The notes under the pieces are model-generated. The model was not told the origin of the DNA. It ran no database searches and was given only the letters and a program-made list of their open reading frames with translations. DNA of 64,000 bases from an uncultured Clostridia bacterium. Its GTDB lineage: Bacteria; Bacillota; Clostridia; UBA1381. Positions within the stretch are counted from its first letter, which is position 1, and each line of letters begins with the position of its first letter. Made by a program: the position numbers and the translations under genes. Location: contig CALXWJ010000021.1 in assembly GCA_944392335.1 (NCBI GenBank), forward strand, positions 124,001-188,000, in the 5' to 3' direction. Positions 25,467-35,186 of this stretch are shown here, one piece after another.

Positions 25467-27980
25467 TTATGCCGTCACAATGCTGTTTGCTTTTTGTAAA
25501 TTAAGCTTTTCAACGGCAGCTTCACGCATTTTATACTTCAAAATTTTTCCTGCGGCGTTCATTGGGAATTCCGTAACAAAATCAACATATTTCGGAACCT
25601 TATGCTTTGCCATATGATCAAGAACGTATTGCTTTATTTCTGCTTCATCGGCGGTTTCTCCTTTTTTTAATATGACGCATGCCATTATTTCTTCACCGTA
25701 ATCCTTGTCAGGTACGCCGATTACCTGAACATCTTGTACTTTTGGATGTGTATACAGGAAATCTTCAATTTCTTTCGGATATATATTTTCTCCGCCTCTT
25801 ATGATCATATCCTTGATTCTTCCGGTAATTTTGAAGTTACCGTCAGGAAGCCTTCTTGCAAGGTCACCGGAATGTAACCAGCCATCGGCATCAATTGCCG
25901 CTGCTGTCGCTTCGGGCATTTTATAATAACCTTTCATGATATTATATCCTCTTGCAACAAATTCCCCATCTACGTTATCAGGCAATTCTTCATAGGTTTC
26001 AGGATCAACGATCTTGCACTCAACGCCGAATATCGGTCCTCCAACGGTATTTACTCTTGTTTCTATGGAATCGGTTGTTTTACTCATTGTTGTAGCAGGA
26101 GACGCTTCTGTTTGTCCGTATGTTATACATATTTCAGACATATGCATTTTTTCTATAACATCCTGCATTGTTTTTATCGGGCAAGGACTGCCTGCCATGA
26201 TTCCCGTTCTCATATATGAAAAATCCGTTTTATCAAAATCTTCATGACCAAGCATTGCAATAAACATCGTCGGCACTCCGTGGAAGCAGGTGATCTTTTC
26301 TTGATTTATACATTTCAATCCCTTTCTTGGTGAAAATGCGGGGATCGGAGACATTGTCACACCGTGAGTCATCGCCGCGGTCATCGCAAGAACCATACCG
26401 AAACAGTGGAACATCGGCACTTGTATCATCATTCTGTCTGCCGTTGACAGATCCATGCAATCGCCTATAGCTTTACCATTGTTTATTACGTTATGGTGTG
26501 TAAGCATTACGCCTTTTGGGAATCCCGTAGTTCCTGATGTATACTGCATATTTGCAACGTCATGTATATCTATCGTACGCCTGATTTTATCTACTTCCGA
26601 ATATGGCACCTTTTCTGCCAGCTTTATGGCTTCATCCCATGAATAACATCCGTTTTGTTTTGAATCGACCGTGATAATGTTTTTCAGATACGGCAGCTTT
26701 TTGGAATTCAAGCTGCCCGGTTCGCAAGTTTCCAGTTCGGGACAAAGTTCTTTTATTATACCTATATAATCGGAGTCTTTGAATCCGTCTATCATAACCA
26801 ATGTATTTGTATCTGACTGACGCAGCAAATATTCTGCTTCATGGATCTTATATGCTGTATTTACGGTAACCAAAACCGCACCGATTTTTGTTGAAGCCCA
26901 GAATGTTATATACCATGCCGGAACGTTTGTTGCCCAAATTGCGACATGATCACCTTTTTTCACTCCCATTGCAAGCAATGCCCTTGCAAATGTATCAACG
27001 TCTTCTCTGAATTCAGGATATGTTCTTGTATAATCCAGTTCAGTATACCTGAACGCGTATTGGTTCGGGAATTCTTCGCATACTCTGTCCAAAACATCGG
27101 CAAATGTATAATTTATAAGTCTTTCTTTCGGCCATATATATTTGCCGGTTTTTTGCATATTGTCCTGTAATGGATGCTTGTGCGACTTTCTGTACGGCGC
27201 CATAAATTCAGCGTAATGGGGGAAAACAATTCCCGCATCGGTAAGCTCAGGCGCCCATTTTTTCACCCATTCCAAGGTTACGTATCCGTCGTAATTCATT
27301 GAACGCAGTTCGATCATAACTTCATTGATAGGCATATCGCCTTCACCCATCATTTTATATTTGACGATCCCGTCCTCAACGATCGAGTCCTTGACATGAA
27401 TGTATTTGATATAATCTTTTATATTATTGATCGTATCTTTCGGGCTTTCATTAAAGAACCGGTATGGATGATGTATATCCCACAGCGCAGCCACATTTTC
27501 ATCGTTTATGCTATCAAGAAGCATTTTTAACCTTTTTGTATCAGCATAAACACCGTTTGTTTCAATTAATAAGGTTATATTATGCTCCTTGGCAATAGGG
27601 ATAAGCTTTTTTATTTCCCCTATTACAGCATCATCGTCTATTTCCCCGGCAGGAGCAGGATTCCTGTCGGCAAGCAATCTTATATAGCTTGCGCCGAGCT
27701 TCGATGCGATCTGTATGTACTCTGTCACTTCTTCAATATTTTGTTCGGAAGTTTCGATCTCACTTAAAACACATCCCGTTGACATACATGGTATCTCAAG
27801 TTTTATTTGCTGTAATTTACGGGCTGTGGCTTCGCATTTGGTTGTTGAGAATGGAGAACTGTAAAATTCCGTCCTTATTTCTCTTACTTCAATGCCGTCA
27901 TATCCCAAGTCCTTTGCCATTGAATATACGTCCTTCCAATCATAATTCGGACATCCTAATGTTGAAAATGCAATTTTCAT
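25467..27980 (-). CDS. Fusion of a sugar-isomerase-like TIM barrel with an AMP-forming acyl-CoA synthetase
   Basis: 837 residues. Residues 1 to about 265 form a xylose-isomerase-like barrel (AP endonuclease 2 family) with the usual metal ligands: Glu in LLIETNG (140), Asp in LWDIHH (168), His in YIHVKD (195) and Glu in TLEWVKK (237). After a linker, residues from about 290 form an acyl-adenylate enzyme: P-loop YTSGTTGFPKG near 487, YGQTEASP near 638, the hinge SGDLARRLPDGNFKITGR near 730, and the final catalytic lysine in NAAGKILKYKMRE. The second part activates a carboxylic acid with ATP and CoA; the first may make or recognise its substrate. It is transcribed alone from a T-box leader. Confidence 0.88.
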   Translation of the reverse strand: MKIAFSTLGCPNYDWKDVYSMAKDLGYDGIEVREIRTEFYSSPFSTTKCEATARKLQQIKLEIPCMSTGCVLSEIETSEQNIEEVTEYIQIASKLGASYIRLLADRNPAPAGEIDDDAVIGEIKKLIPIAKEHNITLLIETNGVYADTKRLKMLLDSINDENVAALWDIHHPYRFFNESPKDTINNIKDYIKYIHVKDSIVEDGIVKYKMMGEGDMPINEVMIELRSMNYDGYVTLEWVKKWAPELTDAGIVFPHYAEFMAPYRKSHKHPLQDNMQKTGKYIWPKERLINYTFADVLDRVCEEFPNQYAFRYTELDYTRTYPEFREDVDTFARALLAMGVKKGDHVAIWATNVPAWYITFWASTKIGAVLVTVNTAYKIHEAEYLLRQSDTNTLVMIDGFKDSDYIGIIKELCPELETCEPGSLNSKKLPYLKNIITVDSKQNGCYSWDEAIKLAEKVPYSEVDKIRRTIDIHDVANMQYTSGTTGFPKGVMLTHHNVINNGKAIGDCMDLSTADRMMIQVPMFHCFGMVLAMTAAMTHGVTMSPIPAFSPRKGLKCINQEKITCFHGVPTMFIAMLGHEDFDKTDFSYMRTGIMAGSPCPIKTMQDVIEKMHMSEICITYGQTEASPATTMSKTTDSIETRVNTVGGPIFGVECKIVDPETYEELPDNVDGEFVARGYNIMKGYYKMPEATAAAIDADGWLHSGDLARRLPDGNFKITGRIKDMIIRGGENIYPKEIEDFLYTHPKVQDVQVIGVPDKDYGEEIMACVILKKGETADEAEIKQYVLDHMAKHKVPKYVDFVTEFPMNAAGKILKYKMREAAVEKLNLQKANSIVTA

Positions 27981-28085
27981 AGATCATTTTTCCTTTCTTT
28001 ATTTTATTTGATAACTTTTTCGGTGTCGCTTTATTGTTTTAAAGTGCCTGAAAATTAATATAGAAAAAAGTTTACTGTTATTTTA

Positions 28086-28134
28086 ACGAAAACAAAAAAC
28101 GTCTCCTGTAATACAAAAAGTATTGCAAGAGACG
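28086..28134 (-). terminator. T-box intrinsic terminator
   Basis: CGTCTC-TTGCAATAC / GTATTACAG-GAGACG stem with a 5-base loop, followed by a T6 tract; it competes with the T-box antiterminator. Confidence 0.85.
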
Positions 28135-28379
28135 AAAGTAATCATTCTTCCGCGGTACCACTCTTATTGACAAAACTGCCCACTTAGCGACATCAATCAA
28201 TGTCCTCTCATGTAACGTTGAGAAAACGGTCTCACCTACTTGCATATGCGTTCAGATCGACTGCTCAGGGGCGAGCTCGTACACCGTTCCAACCATTGTT
28301 TCGCAGCAACCAACAACTCTCTTAAGGCTTGGTTACGGGACTTTTTCCCCTTCAAAGCATTTTTTATTATTCAATTGAT
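28099..28379 (-). promoter_or_regulatory. T-box riboswitch leader of the TIM-barrel/acyl-CoA synthetase gene (probable Leu specifier)
   Basis: Read on the minus strand: Stem I with AGAGAG and GGUUG elements, a specifier region ending CUCGCCCCUGAG, the antiterminator core AGAGTGGTACCGCG (28151-28164), and an intrinsic terminator (28100-28134) followed by TTTTTTG. By alignment with the thrS leader in this window, the specifier is CUC (28273-28275), leucine. No other gene lies between the leader and the fusion gene, whose start is 120 bases on. Confidence 0.9.
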
Positions 28380-28385
28380 AATTAA

Positions 28386-28415
28386 ATTATAGCATATAAA
28401 CACAAAAAATGTCAA
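28386..28415 (-). promoter_or_regulatory. Promoter of the T-box leader
   Basis: TTGACA (28410-28415), 18-bp spacer, TATAAT (28386-28391) preceded by TGC. Close to consensus, as expected for a gene regulated by attenuation. Confidence 0.75.
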
Positions 28416-28505
28416 CTCCGAAATTTTAACAATTAAATATAAATGTTTTCAAATATTTTTGTATATTGACAACAAAATAAATCTATATAGCCAATAAATG
28501 CATAA

Positions 28506-30173
28506 TTATATATCCATCAAAATAGGAAGTATCATAGGTGAACGGTTTGTTTTTTCATAAATGTATTTAGACACATTATTTTTAACCAAAGCTTTTGTAG
28601 ATGACCATTCATTGTTTTTCCCTTTATTTGCACGGATAATGCTTTCTTTTGCTATATCACGCACAGATTCTATAATATCTTCGGCTTCTCTTACATATAC
28701 AAAGCCTCTGGATATTACATCGGGGCCTGAAACGATCTGACCCTTATCCAGACTTATTGTAGCAACAATGATAATAATTCCGTCTTGAGCCAATAATTTC
28801 CTGTCTCTTAAAACAATGTTTCCGACATCGCCTACCCCAAGACCGTCAACGAGAATTTGACCCGATTGAACCGTTCCTGTAATACCGGCCTTATTTTCAT
28901 CCATCTCCAGAACCGAACCGTTTAATAAAATGAATACATTTTTCCCGTTCATTCCCATTTCCTCCGACAGCCTTTTATGAAGCTCAAGATGTCTGTGTTC
29001 ACCATGTACCGGGATAAAATACTTAGGTTTTATAAGCGCCAAAATCATTTTTAATTCTTCCTTACATGCATGTCCCGAAACATGCACCTCTGCAAGCGAT
29101 TTATATATGACCTCCGCACCGATTTTAAACAATTCGTTAATTACCGCAGATACCGTTTTTTCGTTCCCGGGGATTGGAGTTGCAGATATTATGATAAGGT
29201 CATTATTTGTGATTTCAACCTTCCTGTGGTCGGAAAAAGCCATTCTTGTCAATGCGCTCATAGGCTCTCCCTGACTGCCGGTTGTAATGATCACGACCTG
29301 TTCAGGATTATATTTATTAATATTATCAAGATTGATCAATACTCCCTGCGGTACTTTCATGTATCCCAGCATAATGGAAATTTCCACTATATTTTCCATA
29401 CTTCTGCCCGATACCGCGACCTTTCTTCCGTTGGCAACCGCAGCGTTGATTATCTGCTGCACTCTGTGAACATTTGATGCAAAGGTCGCGACTATAATTC
29501 TTTTCTTGCAGTTTTTAAATATTGACTCAAATTTTTTCCCGACACTTCTTTCGCTCATTGCGTAACCCGGGCGCTCAACATTTGTACTGTCCGATAACAA
29601 AGCAAGCACACCTTTGTTGCCAAGTTCGCCGAGACGCGTTAAGTCTATCATTTCTCCGACAATAGGAGTCGAATCGATCTTAAAATCACCCATATGAATA
29701 ACAACGCCCAAAGGAGTTGTTATTGCAAGTGCAGCAGAATCGGCAATTGAGTGATTCGTCCTTATAAACTCAACACTGAAATTGTTTCCGGCCTCAACAG
29801 TCATTCCCGCCCTTACATTAACCACCTTTACAGAAGACAACAGGTTATGTTCCTTAAGCTTATGCTCAACCAAAGCAATAGTAAGCCTTGTACCGTATAC
29901 AGGTACATTGATCTCCTTTAAAAAATAAGGTAATCCACCTATATGATCTTCATGTCCGTGTGTTAAAAATATTCCTTTTAATTTGTTCTTGTTTTTTTCC
30001 AAATAAGTTATATCGTTGATTACCAAGTCAATTCCGAGCATTTCTTCGTCCGGAAAGGCCATACCGCAATCAACGAGAATAATCTCATTGCCATACTCAA
30101 AGGCAGTCATATTTTTTCCGATCTCATCAAGACCGCCCAAGGGTATTATTTTTAATTTAGTTTTTTTTGCCAC
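28506..30173 (-). CDS. rnj: Ribonuclease J
   Basis: 555-residue metallo-beta-lactamase/beta-CASP nuclease, acting as a 5'-3' exo- and endoribonuclease in mRNA decay and RNA maturation. Zinc motif THGHEDHIGG is near 75-84, HMGDFK near 160, the beta-CASP motifs follow with ATFASNVHR and TGSQGEPMSALTR, and the late VHVSGHA and PVHGEHRH complete the site. It starts with GTG after GGAGG. It is a single gene; only one RNase J is seen here, so J1 and J2 cannot be told apart. Confidence 0.96.
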   Translation of the reverse strand: MAKKTKLKIIPLGGLDEIGKNMTAFEYGNEIILVDCGMAFPDEEMLGIDLVINDITYLEKNKNKLKGIFLTHGHEDHIGGLPYFLKEINVPVYGTRLTIALVEHKLKEHNLLSSVKVVNVRAGMTVEAGNNFSVEFIRTNHSIADSAALAITTPLGVVIHMGDFKIDSTPIVGEMIDLTRLGELGNKGVLALLSDSTNVERPGYAMSERSVGKKFESIFKNCKKRIIVATFASNVHRVQQIINAAVANGRKVAVSGRSMENIVEISIMLGYMKVPQGVLINLDNINKYNPEQVVIITTGSQGEPMSALTRMAFSDHRKVEITNNDLIIISATPIPGNEKTVSAVINELFKIGAEVIYKSLAEVHVSGHACKEELKMILALIKPKYFIPVHGEHRHLELHKRLSEEMGMNGKNVFILLNGSVLEMDENKAGITGTVQSGQILVDGLGVGDVGNIVLRDRKLLAQDGIIIIVATISLDKGQIVSGPDVISRGFVYVREAEDIIESVRDIAKESIIRANKGKNNEWSSTKALVKNNVSKYIYEKTNRSPMILPILMDI

Positions 30174-30248
30174 AGCTTTACCTCCATAAATTTATAATTA
30201 ATTGATAATGTTTTATGTAAACAACTTATCATAATATTCGTTATTAGG

Positions 30249-30381
30249 TTCAATAAGGGCTTGCCCTGTAATTCAACAAGGGCAAGCTGTGCTAGCACTG
30301 TAATCATTAAGAGATGTGTCCTAACTGATTACAAATATAAAACCCGCCGCCGATTACGGCGTGGCATCTTGTCCGCGGTTG
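30249..30381 (+). repeat. Interspersed structured repeat, copy E
   Basis: Near full length. Central hairpin TGTAATCA / TGATTACA; last hairpin CGCCG / CGGCG; ends GTCCGCGGTT followed by a run of T, which in this copy could make a terminator. Confidence 0.8.
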
Positions 30382-30794
30382 TTTTTTTTCGTACATATTC
30401 TAATATAGCACAGCTTACAATTATCTGTAATTTTTGATTCCGATCAATAAAATTTGTCAAACCTTATGTATATATTATTTCTGACCTTAATTACTGCATA
30501 CAAAGTGCCATTTTACATTTCATCACTTTAATAATTATATCATATTTATTTTATTCAGTCAACTCAATATTTTATTATATTACCCGAATATAAAACGTTT
30601 ATACATACAATGACATAATATTGAGTTGAAAATCAAGACCACCCGTAAAACGGGTGGCTCATACTCAAGATTATACGGCTTTTATGCCTGCAGTGTCGAT
30701 ACCGGCACATATGACATACTTATGTTTTTTATTATTTCTGTATCTTTTTTATATACTCCCTTGATTTTTGCGGTTTGCATACACCGCATATTTA
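30382..30794. other. Non-coding gap with transposon-like palindromes
   Basis: No gene is seen. A 13-bp perfect inverted repeat TCAACTCAATATT / AATATTGAGTTGA (30559-30629) is followed by the hairpin CCACCCGT-AAA-ACGGGTGG (30640-30658). The rest is AT-rich with no clear signal. Confidence 0.6.
30640..30658 (+). mobile_element. Possible IS200/IS605-type end hairpin (relic)
   Basis: CCACCCGT-AAA-ACGGGTGG, an 8-bp stem with a 3-base loop, followed by GGCTCATAC. Subterminal hairpins of this CCACCCG / CGGGTGG kind occur at IS200/IS605 ends as I remember them. No TnpA or TnpB gene is present, so at most a remnant. Confidence 0.4.
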
Positions 30795-30918
30795 AAAAGG
30801 GTTCGTCCTGATATAAATAAGGACAAGAGCGCAGATATACAGCGCCGTAGTCGGAGCAATGTTGTACTCTCACCGATTACCGATATGCGATCCGCCGTCG
30901 GTAATCGGCGGCGAACAT
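30795..30918 (+). repeat. Interspersed structured repeat, copy F
   Basis: Diverged copy of about 124 bp just after the end of tyrS. Besides the usual hairpins, the 11-base CCGATTACCGA pairs perfectly with TCGGTAATCGG 18 bases later, a new stem made from two conserved parts of the element. Confidence 0.7.
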
Positions 30919-30928
30919 ATTTATTATG

Positions 30929-32155
30929 TTATTTCTTAATAATTCTGTGAAATACTTTTTTGCCTTTTTTAACGATCATTCCGTCTTCTCTAAACAGATC
31001 ATCTGTAACCAACATATTGGGATCTGTCACCTTGACATCATTAACTGTCAATCCGTTTTGCTGAACAAGCCTTCTTCCCTCACCTTTTGACGGGATCAAT
31101 TTTATCATAACCAACAAATCAAGAATTGTTTTGTCCTTTATATCGTCATCTGAAACTTCCGATGTGGGCATATCGGCACTTACGCCTCCGTTTGAAAAAA
31201 CGGCTTCGGCAGCGTCCCTTGCTTTAATCGCTTCCTCTTCGCCATGAACGAGCTTGGTTACTTCAAAGGCAAGTCTTTTCTTCGCCGCATTAAGTTCCTG
31301 ACCCTGCCATTTTTCCATTTCTTTTATTTCTTCCATCGGGACAAATGTAATAAGTTTCAAACAGTTAATTACATCATCATCCTGTACGTTTACCCAATAT
31401 TGATAAAAATCATACGGTTTGCATTTTTCAGGATCAAGCCATAAGGCTCCCTTTGCGGTTTTTCCCATCTTTTTGCCTTCCGATGTGGTAAGAAGGGTAA
31501 AAGTCATACCGTAAACCTGTCTTTGATCTTTTCTTCTGTTAAGCTCAAGTCCGCCCAAAATATTCGACCATTGGTCGTCTCCTCCCAATTCCAGCTTACA
31601 GTTATATTTTCTGCTCAGCATTAAAAAATCATAGCTTTGCATAAGCATATAGTTGAATTCAAGAAATGATAAGCCTTTTTCGAGTCTGGTCTTAAAACAT
31701 TCGGCTTTTAACATCTGATTAACCGAAAAACAAGAACCTACATCTCTTAAAAACTCTATATAGTTAAGGTCAAGCAGCCAATCGGCATTATTGACCATAA
31801 TAGCTTTATCATCCGAAAAATCTATTAACATTCCAAGCTGTTTTTTAAAACATTCGCAGTTATGATCTATAGTTTCCCTTGTCATCATTTGGCGCATATC
31901 TGTCCTGCCGCTTGGGTCGCCTATCATACCTGTACCGCCGCCTACCAATGCAATAGGTCTGTGTCCTGCATCCTGCATATGCTTCATAACAATCATTTGA
32001 AGAAAATGACCCACATGCAAACTGTCTGCAGTAGGATCAAAGCCTATATAGAACGTAACTTTCTCCTTTCCGAGCAATTCGCGTATTTCTTCATCGTGTG
32101 TGGTCTGAGCAATAAGTCCGCGCTCTTTTAAAATGTCAAACACATTTCTTTCCAC
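30929..32155 (-). CDS. tyrS: Tyrosyl-tRNA synthetase
   Basis: Charges tRNA-Tyr. 408 residues, TyrS class I. The HIGH motif appears as [14 protein letters not shown] near 38-51, the tyrosine pocket as QSYDFLML near 173, the KMSKS loop as [12 protein letters not shown] near 235, and the C-terminal S4 RNA-binding domain with [15 protein letters not shown] near 357. It starts with GTG after GGAG, and no T-box is seen in front of it, unlike thrS here. A long imperfect hairpin lies at 32199-32255. Confidence 0.97.
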   Translation of the reverse strand: MERNVFDILKERGLIAQTTHDEEIRELLGKEKVTFYIGFDPTADSLHVGHFLQMIVMKHMQDAGHRPIALVGGGTGMIGDPSGRTDMRQMMTRETIDHNCECFKKQLGMLIDFSDDKAIMVNNADWLLDLNYIEFLRDVGSCFSVNQMLKAECFKTRLEKGLSFLEFNYMLMQSYDFLMLSRKYNCKLELGGDDQWSNILGGLELNRRKDQRQVYGMTFTLLTTSEGKKMGKTAKGALWLDPEKCKPYDFYQYWVNVQDDDVINCLKLITFVPMEEIKEMEKWQGQELNAAKKRLAFEVTKLVHGEEEAIKARDAAEAVFSNGGVSADMPTSEVSDDDIKDKTILDLLVMIKLIPSKGEGRRLVQQNGLTVNDVKVTDPNMLVTDDLFREDGMIVKKGKKVFHRIIKK

Positions 32156-32198
32156 TTTACTTCTCCTTTCTGAAATTTAATATTATTTATTTTACAGT

Positions 32199-32255
32199 AA
32201 AAGGCTATGCCTGCAGAACAGGATAGAACATCAACTGTTTTGCAGGCTTGGCCTT
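32199..32255. terminator. Long imperfect hairpin between the carboxyltransferase operon and tyrS
   Basis: AAAGGCTATGCCTGCA and TGCAGGCTTGGCCTTT pair with few mismatches, and inside them GAACAG / CTGTT. It may terminate the operon upstream on the minus strand, or act in the tyrS leader. Confidence 0.5.
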
Positions 32256-32270
32256 TTAATAATATATGTT

Positions 32271-32423
32271 AATAACTGCGCACATACTGTGCTCATGTTG
32301 TCCCCCGCCGTAACCGGCGGCGGATTCCAAATTTGTAATCAGTGAGAGTACAATCTCCCACTGGTTACAGCAAAGCACAGCCTGTGTTCTTGTCCTCGCC
32401 CAAGACGGGACAAGTTATTGAAT
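32271..32423 (-). repeat. Interspersed structured repeat, copy G (inverted orientation)
   Basis: The only full copy on the minus strand, directly after the stop of the last operon gene. Last hairpin CCGCCGCCGGTTACGGCGG is perfect. It has about 12 extra bases near its 3' end (GAGCACAGTAT). Confidence 0.85.
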
Positions 32424-32426
32424 TTA

Positions 32427-33833
32427 TCAGACAGGTGTAGTCATATTTTCTCTGTCTGTCAGATCGGCGTCTATTTTATACTTTCCTGCCTGTCTGAATT
32501 CAAAAAACTTTGTTGCAACCTGATCAAACAACGCATAACTTAAAACATCTTCGTCCTGTTCGATCCATTGAGCACATTTCTTGCGAAGCTCATCGAGTTC
32601 AGGCTTCAATAAATCAGCCGGTCTGCATGTAATAGGCTCCTCATCACCAATTATTTTCTTTCTGAATTCAGGTGAGATAGGAACAGGGGTTCTGCCGTAT
32701 TCACCGCGTACAATACCCTTTGTTTCCTTTGATACCATCTTGTATCTTTCACCCATCAATACATTTAATACAGCTTGCGTACCTACGATCTGGCTTGTAG
32801 GTGTAACAAGAGGTAGCCAGCCGAGGTCTTCTCTTACTCTTGGTATTTCCTTTAACACTTCATCAAACTTATCTTCAGCATTCTGCTGTTTTAGCTGTGA
32901 TACAAGGTTTGAAAGCATACCGCCGGGCACCTGATATTTCAATGTATTGATATCAACGCCCAATACCTTTGTATTCATCAAACCGCTTGAAAGATATTTT
33001 TCCCTTAAAGGTTTGAAATAATCCGCAATTTCTGTCAATTTATCAAGATCTATCCCTGTATCATACGGAGTCCCGCTCAATGTTTTAACAAGAGGTTCGG
33101 TAGCCGGCTGACTTGTACCCATTGCCATAGGAGAAAGTGCACAATCAACAATATCTACCCCTGCTTCAATAGCCTTTAAATATGTCATTGAAGCAACACC
33201 GCTTGTATAATGCGTATGCAATTGAATAGGTACTTTAACAACCTTTTTCATTTCTGTAATAAGCTTTTCAGCTTCATACGGAATTAATAATCCTGCCATA
33301 TCCTTAATACAGATTGAATCTGCACCGCAGTTTTCATATTCCTTTGCAAGATTTACAAAGAACGGGATATCATGAACAGGGCTTATTGTATAAGAAATTG
33401 CCGCCTGAACATGCCCTTTTTCCTTTTTGGTTGCATTAATAGCAGTCTGAAGATTTCTCACATCATTTAATGCGTCAAAAATTCTTATAATATCAATACC
33501 GTTTGCAATTGATTTTTGAACAAAATATTCAACAACATCATCTGCATAATGACGGTATCCCAATATATTCTGACCTCTGAATAACATTTGGAGAGGCGTC
33601 TTTTTTGCTTTCGCTTTGATTTTCCTGAGCCTGTCCCACGGATCCTCATTTAAAAACCTGAGACATGCATCAAATGTAGCTCCGCCCCATGCCTCCAATG
33701 AATGATATCCCACGTCATCAAGCATTTCAACGGCAGGAAGCATTTCTGCTGTGGTCATACGTGTAGCAATCAATGATTGATGAGCATCTCTTAATATGGT
33801 TTCAGTAATCTTGACCGGTTTTGGATTTGCCAT
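32427..33833 (-). CDS. Biotin-dependent carboxyltransferase, pyruvate/oxaloacetate type (OadA / PycB / 5S-like)
   Basis: 468 residues. It moves carboxyl between biotin and pyruvate/oxaloacetate. Barrel motifs: LRDAHQSL near 15, RGQNILGYRHYADD near 91-105, IFDALNDVRN near 120, the metal ligands in LHTHYTSG near 202, and KDMAG near 178. Unlike full OadA it has no C-terminal biotin domain; the carrier is the separate protein encoded two genes upstream, as in transcarboxylase 5S subunits. ATG 33833 has AAAGGAG 11 bases before it. It is the last gene of the five-gene operon. Confidence 0.92.
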   Translation of the reverse strand: MANPKPVKITETILRDAHQSLIATRMTTAEMLPAVEMLDDVGYHSLEAWGGATFDACLRFLNEDPWDRLRKIKAKAKKTPLQMLFRGQNILGYRHYADDVVEYFVQKSIANGIDIIRIFDALNDVRNLQTAINATKKEKGHVQAAISYTISPVHDIPFFVNLAKEYENCGADSICIKDMAGLLIPYEAEKLITEMKKVVKVPIQLHTHYTSGVASMTYLKAIEAGVDIVDCALSPMAMGTSQPATEPLVKTLSGTPYDTGIDLDKLTEIADYFKPLREKYLSSGLMNTKVLGVDINTLKYQVPGGMLSNLVSQLKQQNAEDKFDEVLKEIPRVREDLGWLPLVTPTSQIVGTQAVLNVLMGERYKMVSKETKGIVRGEYGRTPVPISPEFRKKIIGDEEPITCRPADLLKPELDELRKKCAQWIEQDEDVLSYALFDQVATKFFEFRQAGKYKIDADLTDRENMTTPV

Positions 33834-33889
33834 TATATTATTCACTCCTTTATTTAATCTAATATATCAAAACATAAACTAAGTATTCA

Positions 33890-35155
33890 TTATTTAAACA
33901 TTGCCAAAAATACTCCGGCAGCAACTGCAGAACCTATAACACCGGCAACATTTGGTCCCATTGCATGCATAAGCAGGAAATTCGCCGGATTTTCTTTTTG
34001 GCCTTCAACCTGTGATACACGTGCAGCCATCGGAACAGCCGACACTCCGGCAGAACCGATCAAAGGATTAACTTTACCGCCTGTTACCTTATACATAATA
34101 TTTCCCAATAACAAACCTCCAAAGGTTGAAAAACAGAAAGCTATCAACCCAAGCGCAATTATACATAATGTCTGAGAAGTCAAAAATGTATCAGCCGTTG
34201 CAGTTGCACCAACCGTGATACCCAAAAAAATCGTTACAATGTTCATAAGTTCGTTTTGCATTGTTTTTGAAATCCTGTCTACAACCCCCGATTCTCTGGC
34301 GAGGTTACCCAACATAAGCATACCTACTAAAGAAACCGCATCGGGGACTATCAAAGCAACAACAATTGTAACTATTATCGGGAATAAGATCCTTTCTGTT
34401 TTTGAAACAGGTCTCAATTGTTCCATAACAACAGATCTGGACTTTTTGGTCGTCATCAATCTCATGATCGGCGGCTGAATAACCGGAATCAAAGCCATGT
34501 ACGAATAGGCGGCAATCGCGATTGCAGGCAGCAATCTCGGCGCCAAGGTTTTAGTAACGTAGATAGCCGTAGGTCCGTCTGCACCGCCGATGATTCCGAT
34601 AGATGCCGCATCCTTAGCATCAAATCCAAGACCCAATGCACCAAGAATAAGTGCTATTATAAATGCGGCAAACACACCGAATTGAGCAGCCGCGCCCAAT
34701 AACAAGCTTTTTGGATTTGAAATCAGCGGTGCAAAGTCGGTCATAACACCTATCCCAAGGAATATCAACGGGGGATATATACCAAGCTTAACTCCTAAAT
34801 AAAGCAAGTCAAGCAATCCGCCTTCTGAAACTATTTTCTGAATATTCAAATTCCCGTCTATAAACTCACCGACACCGCTTCCATCATCCACAAAGAATTG
34901 CGGATGCATTAGTTTTTGCGAAAATTCCATTGGTAAATTTGACAGCAACATACCAAACGCGATAGGTAAAAGCAATAACGGTTCAAACTTTTTTACAATC
35001 GCAAGATAGAGTAAAACACATGCAATTGCTAACATCAAAGGAGTGCCTATAACCTGAAGAATATTTCCGTCAGCTAACGAGGCATTAATTTGATTTATCA
35101 GCTTAGCAATACCGGTTTCCCCTAAAAAGCCTATAAAACTTTCTAACACTTCCAA
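33890..35155 (-). CDS. Sodium-pumping decarboxylase beta subunit (OadB/MmdB)
   Basis: 421-residue membrane protein with nine or more helices. It decarboxylates carboxybiotin and exports Na+. Diagnostic stretches: LIFLGIGVMTDFAPLISNPKSLLLG near 133, GIIGGADGPTAIYVT near 187 with the Asp of the ion pathway, and the GSAGVSAVPMAARVSQVEGQ region near 367. It starts with TTG at 35155. Directly after the biotin carrier gene in the operon. Confidence 0.96.
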   Translation of the reverse strand: MEVLESFIGFLGETGIAKLINQINASLADGNILQVIGTPLMLAIACVLLYLAIVKKFEPLLLLPIAFGMLLSNLPMEFSQKLMHPQFFVDDGSGVGEFIDGNLNIQKIVSEGGLLDLLYLGVKLGIYPPLIFLGIGVMTDFAPLISNPKSLLLGAAAQFGVFAAFIIALILGALGLGFDAKDAASIGIIGGADGPTAIYVTKTLAPRLLPAIAIAAYSYMALIPVIQPPIMRLMTTKKSRSVVMEQLRPVSKTERILFPIIVTIVVALIVPDAVSLVGMLMLGNLARESGVVDRISKTMQNELMNIVTIFLGITVGATATADTFLTSQTLCIIALGLIAFCFSTFGGLLLGNIMYKVTGGKVNPLIGSAGVSAVPMAARVSQVEGQKENPANFLLMHAMGPNVAGVIGSAVAAGVFLAMFK

Positions 35156-35186
35156 GTCACCACTTTCCGATAAATTTTAATATTTA

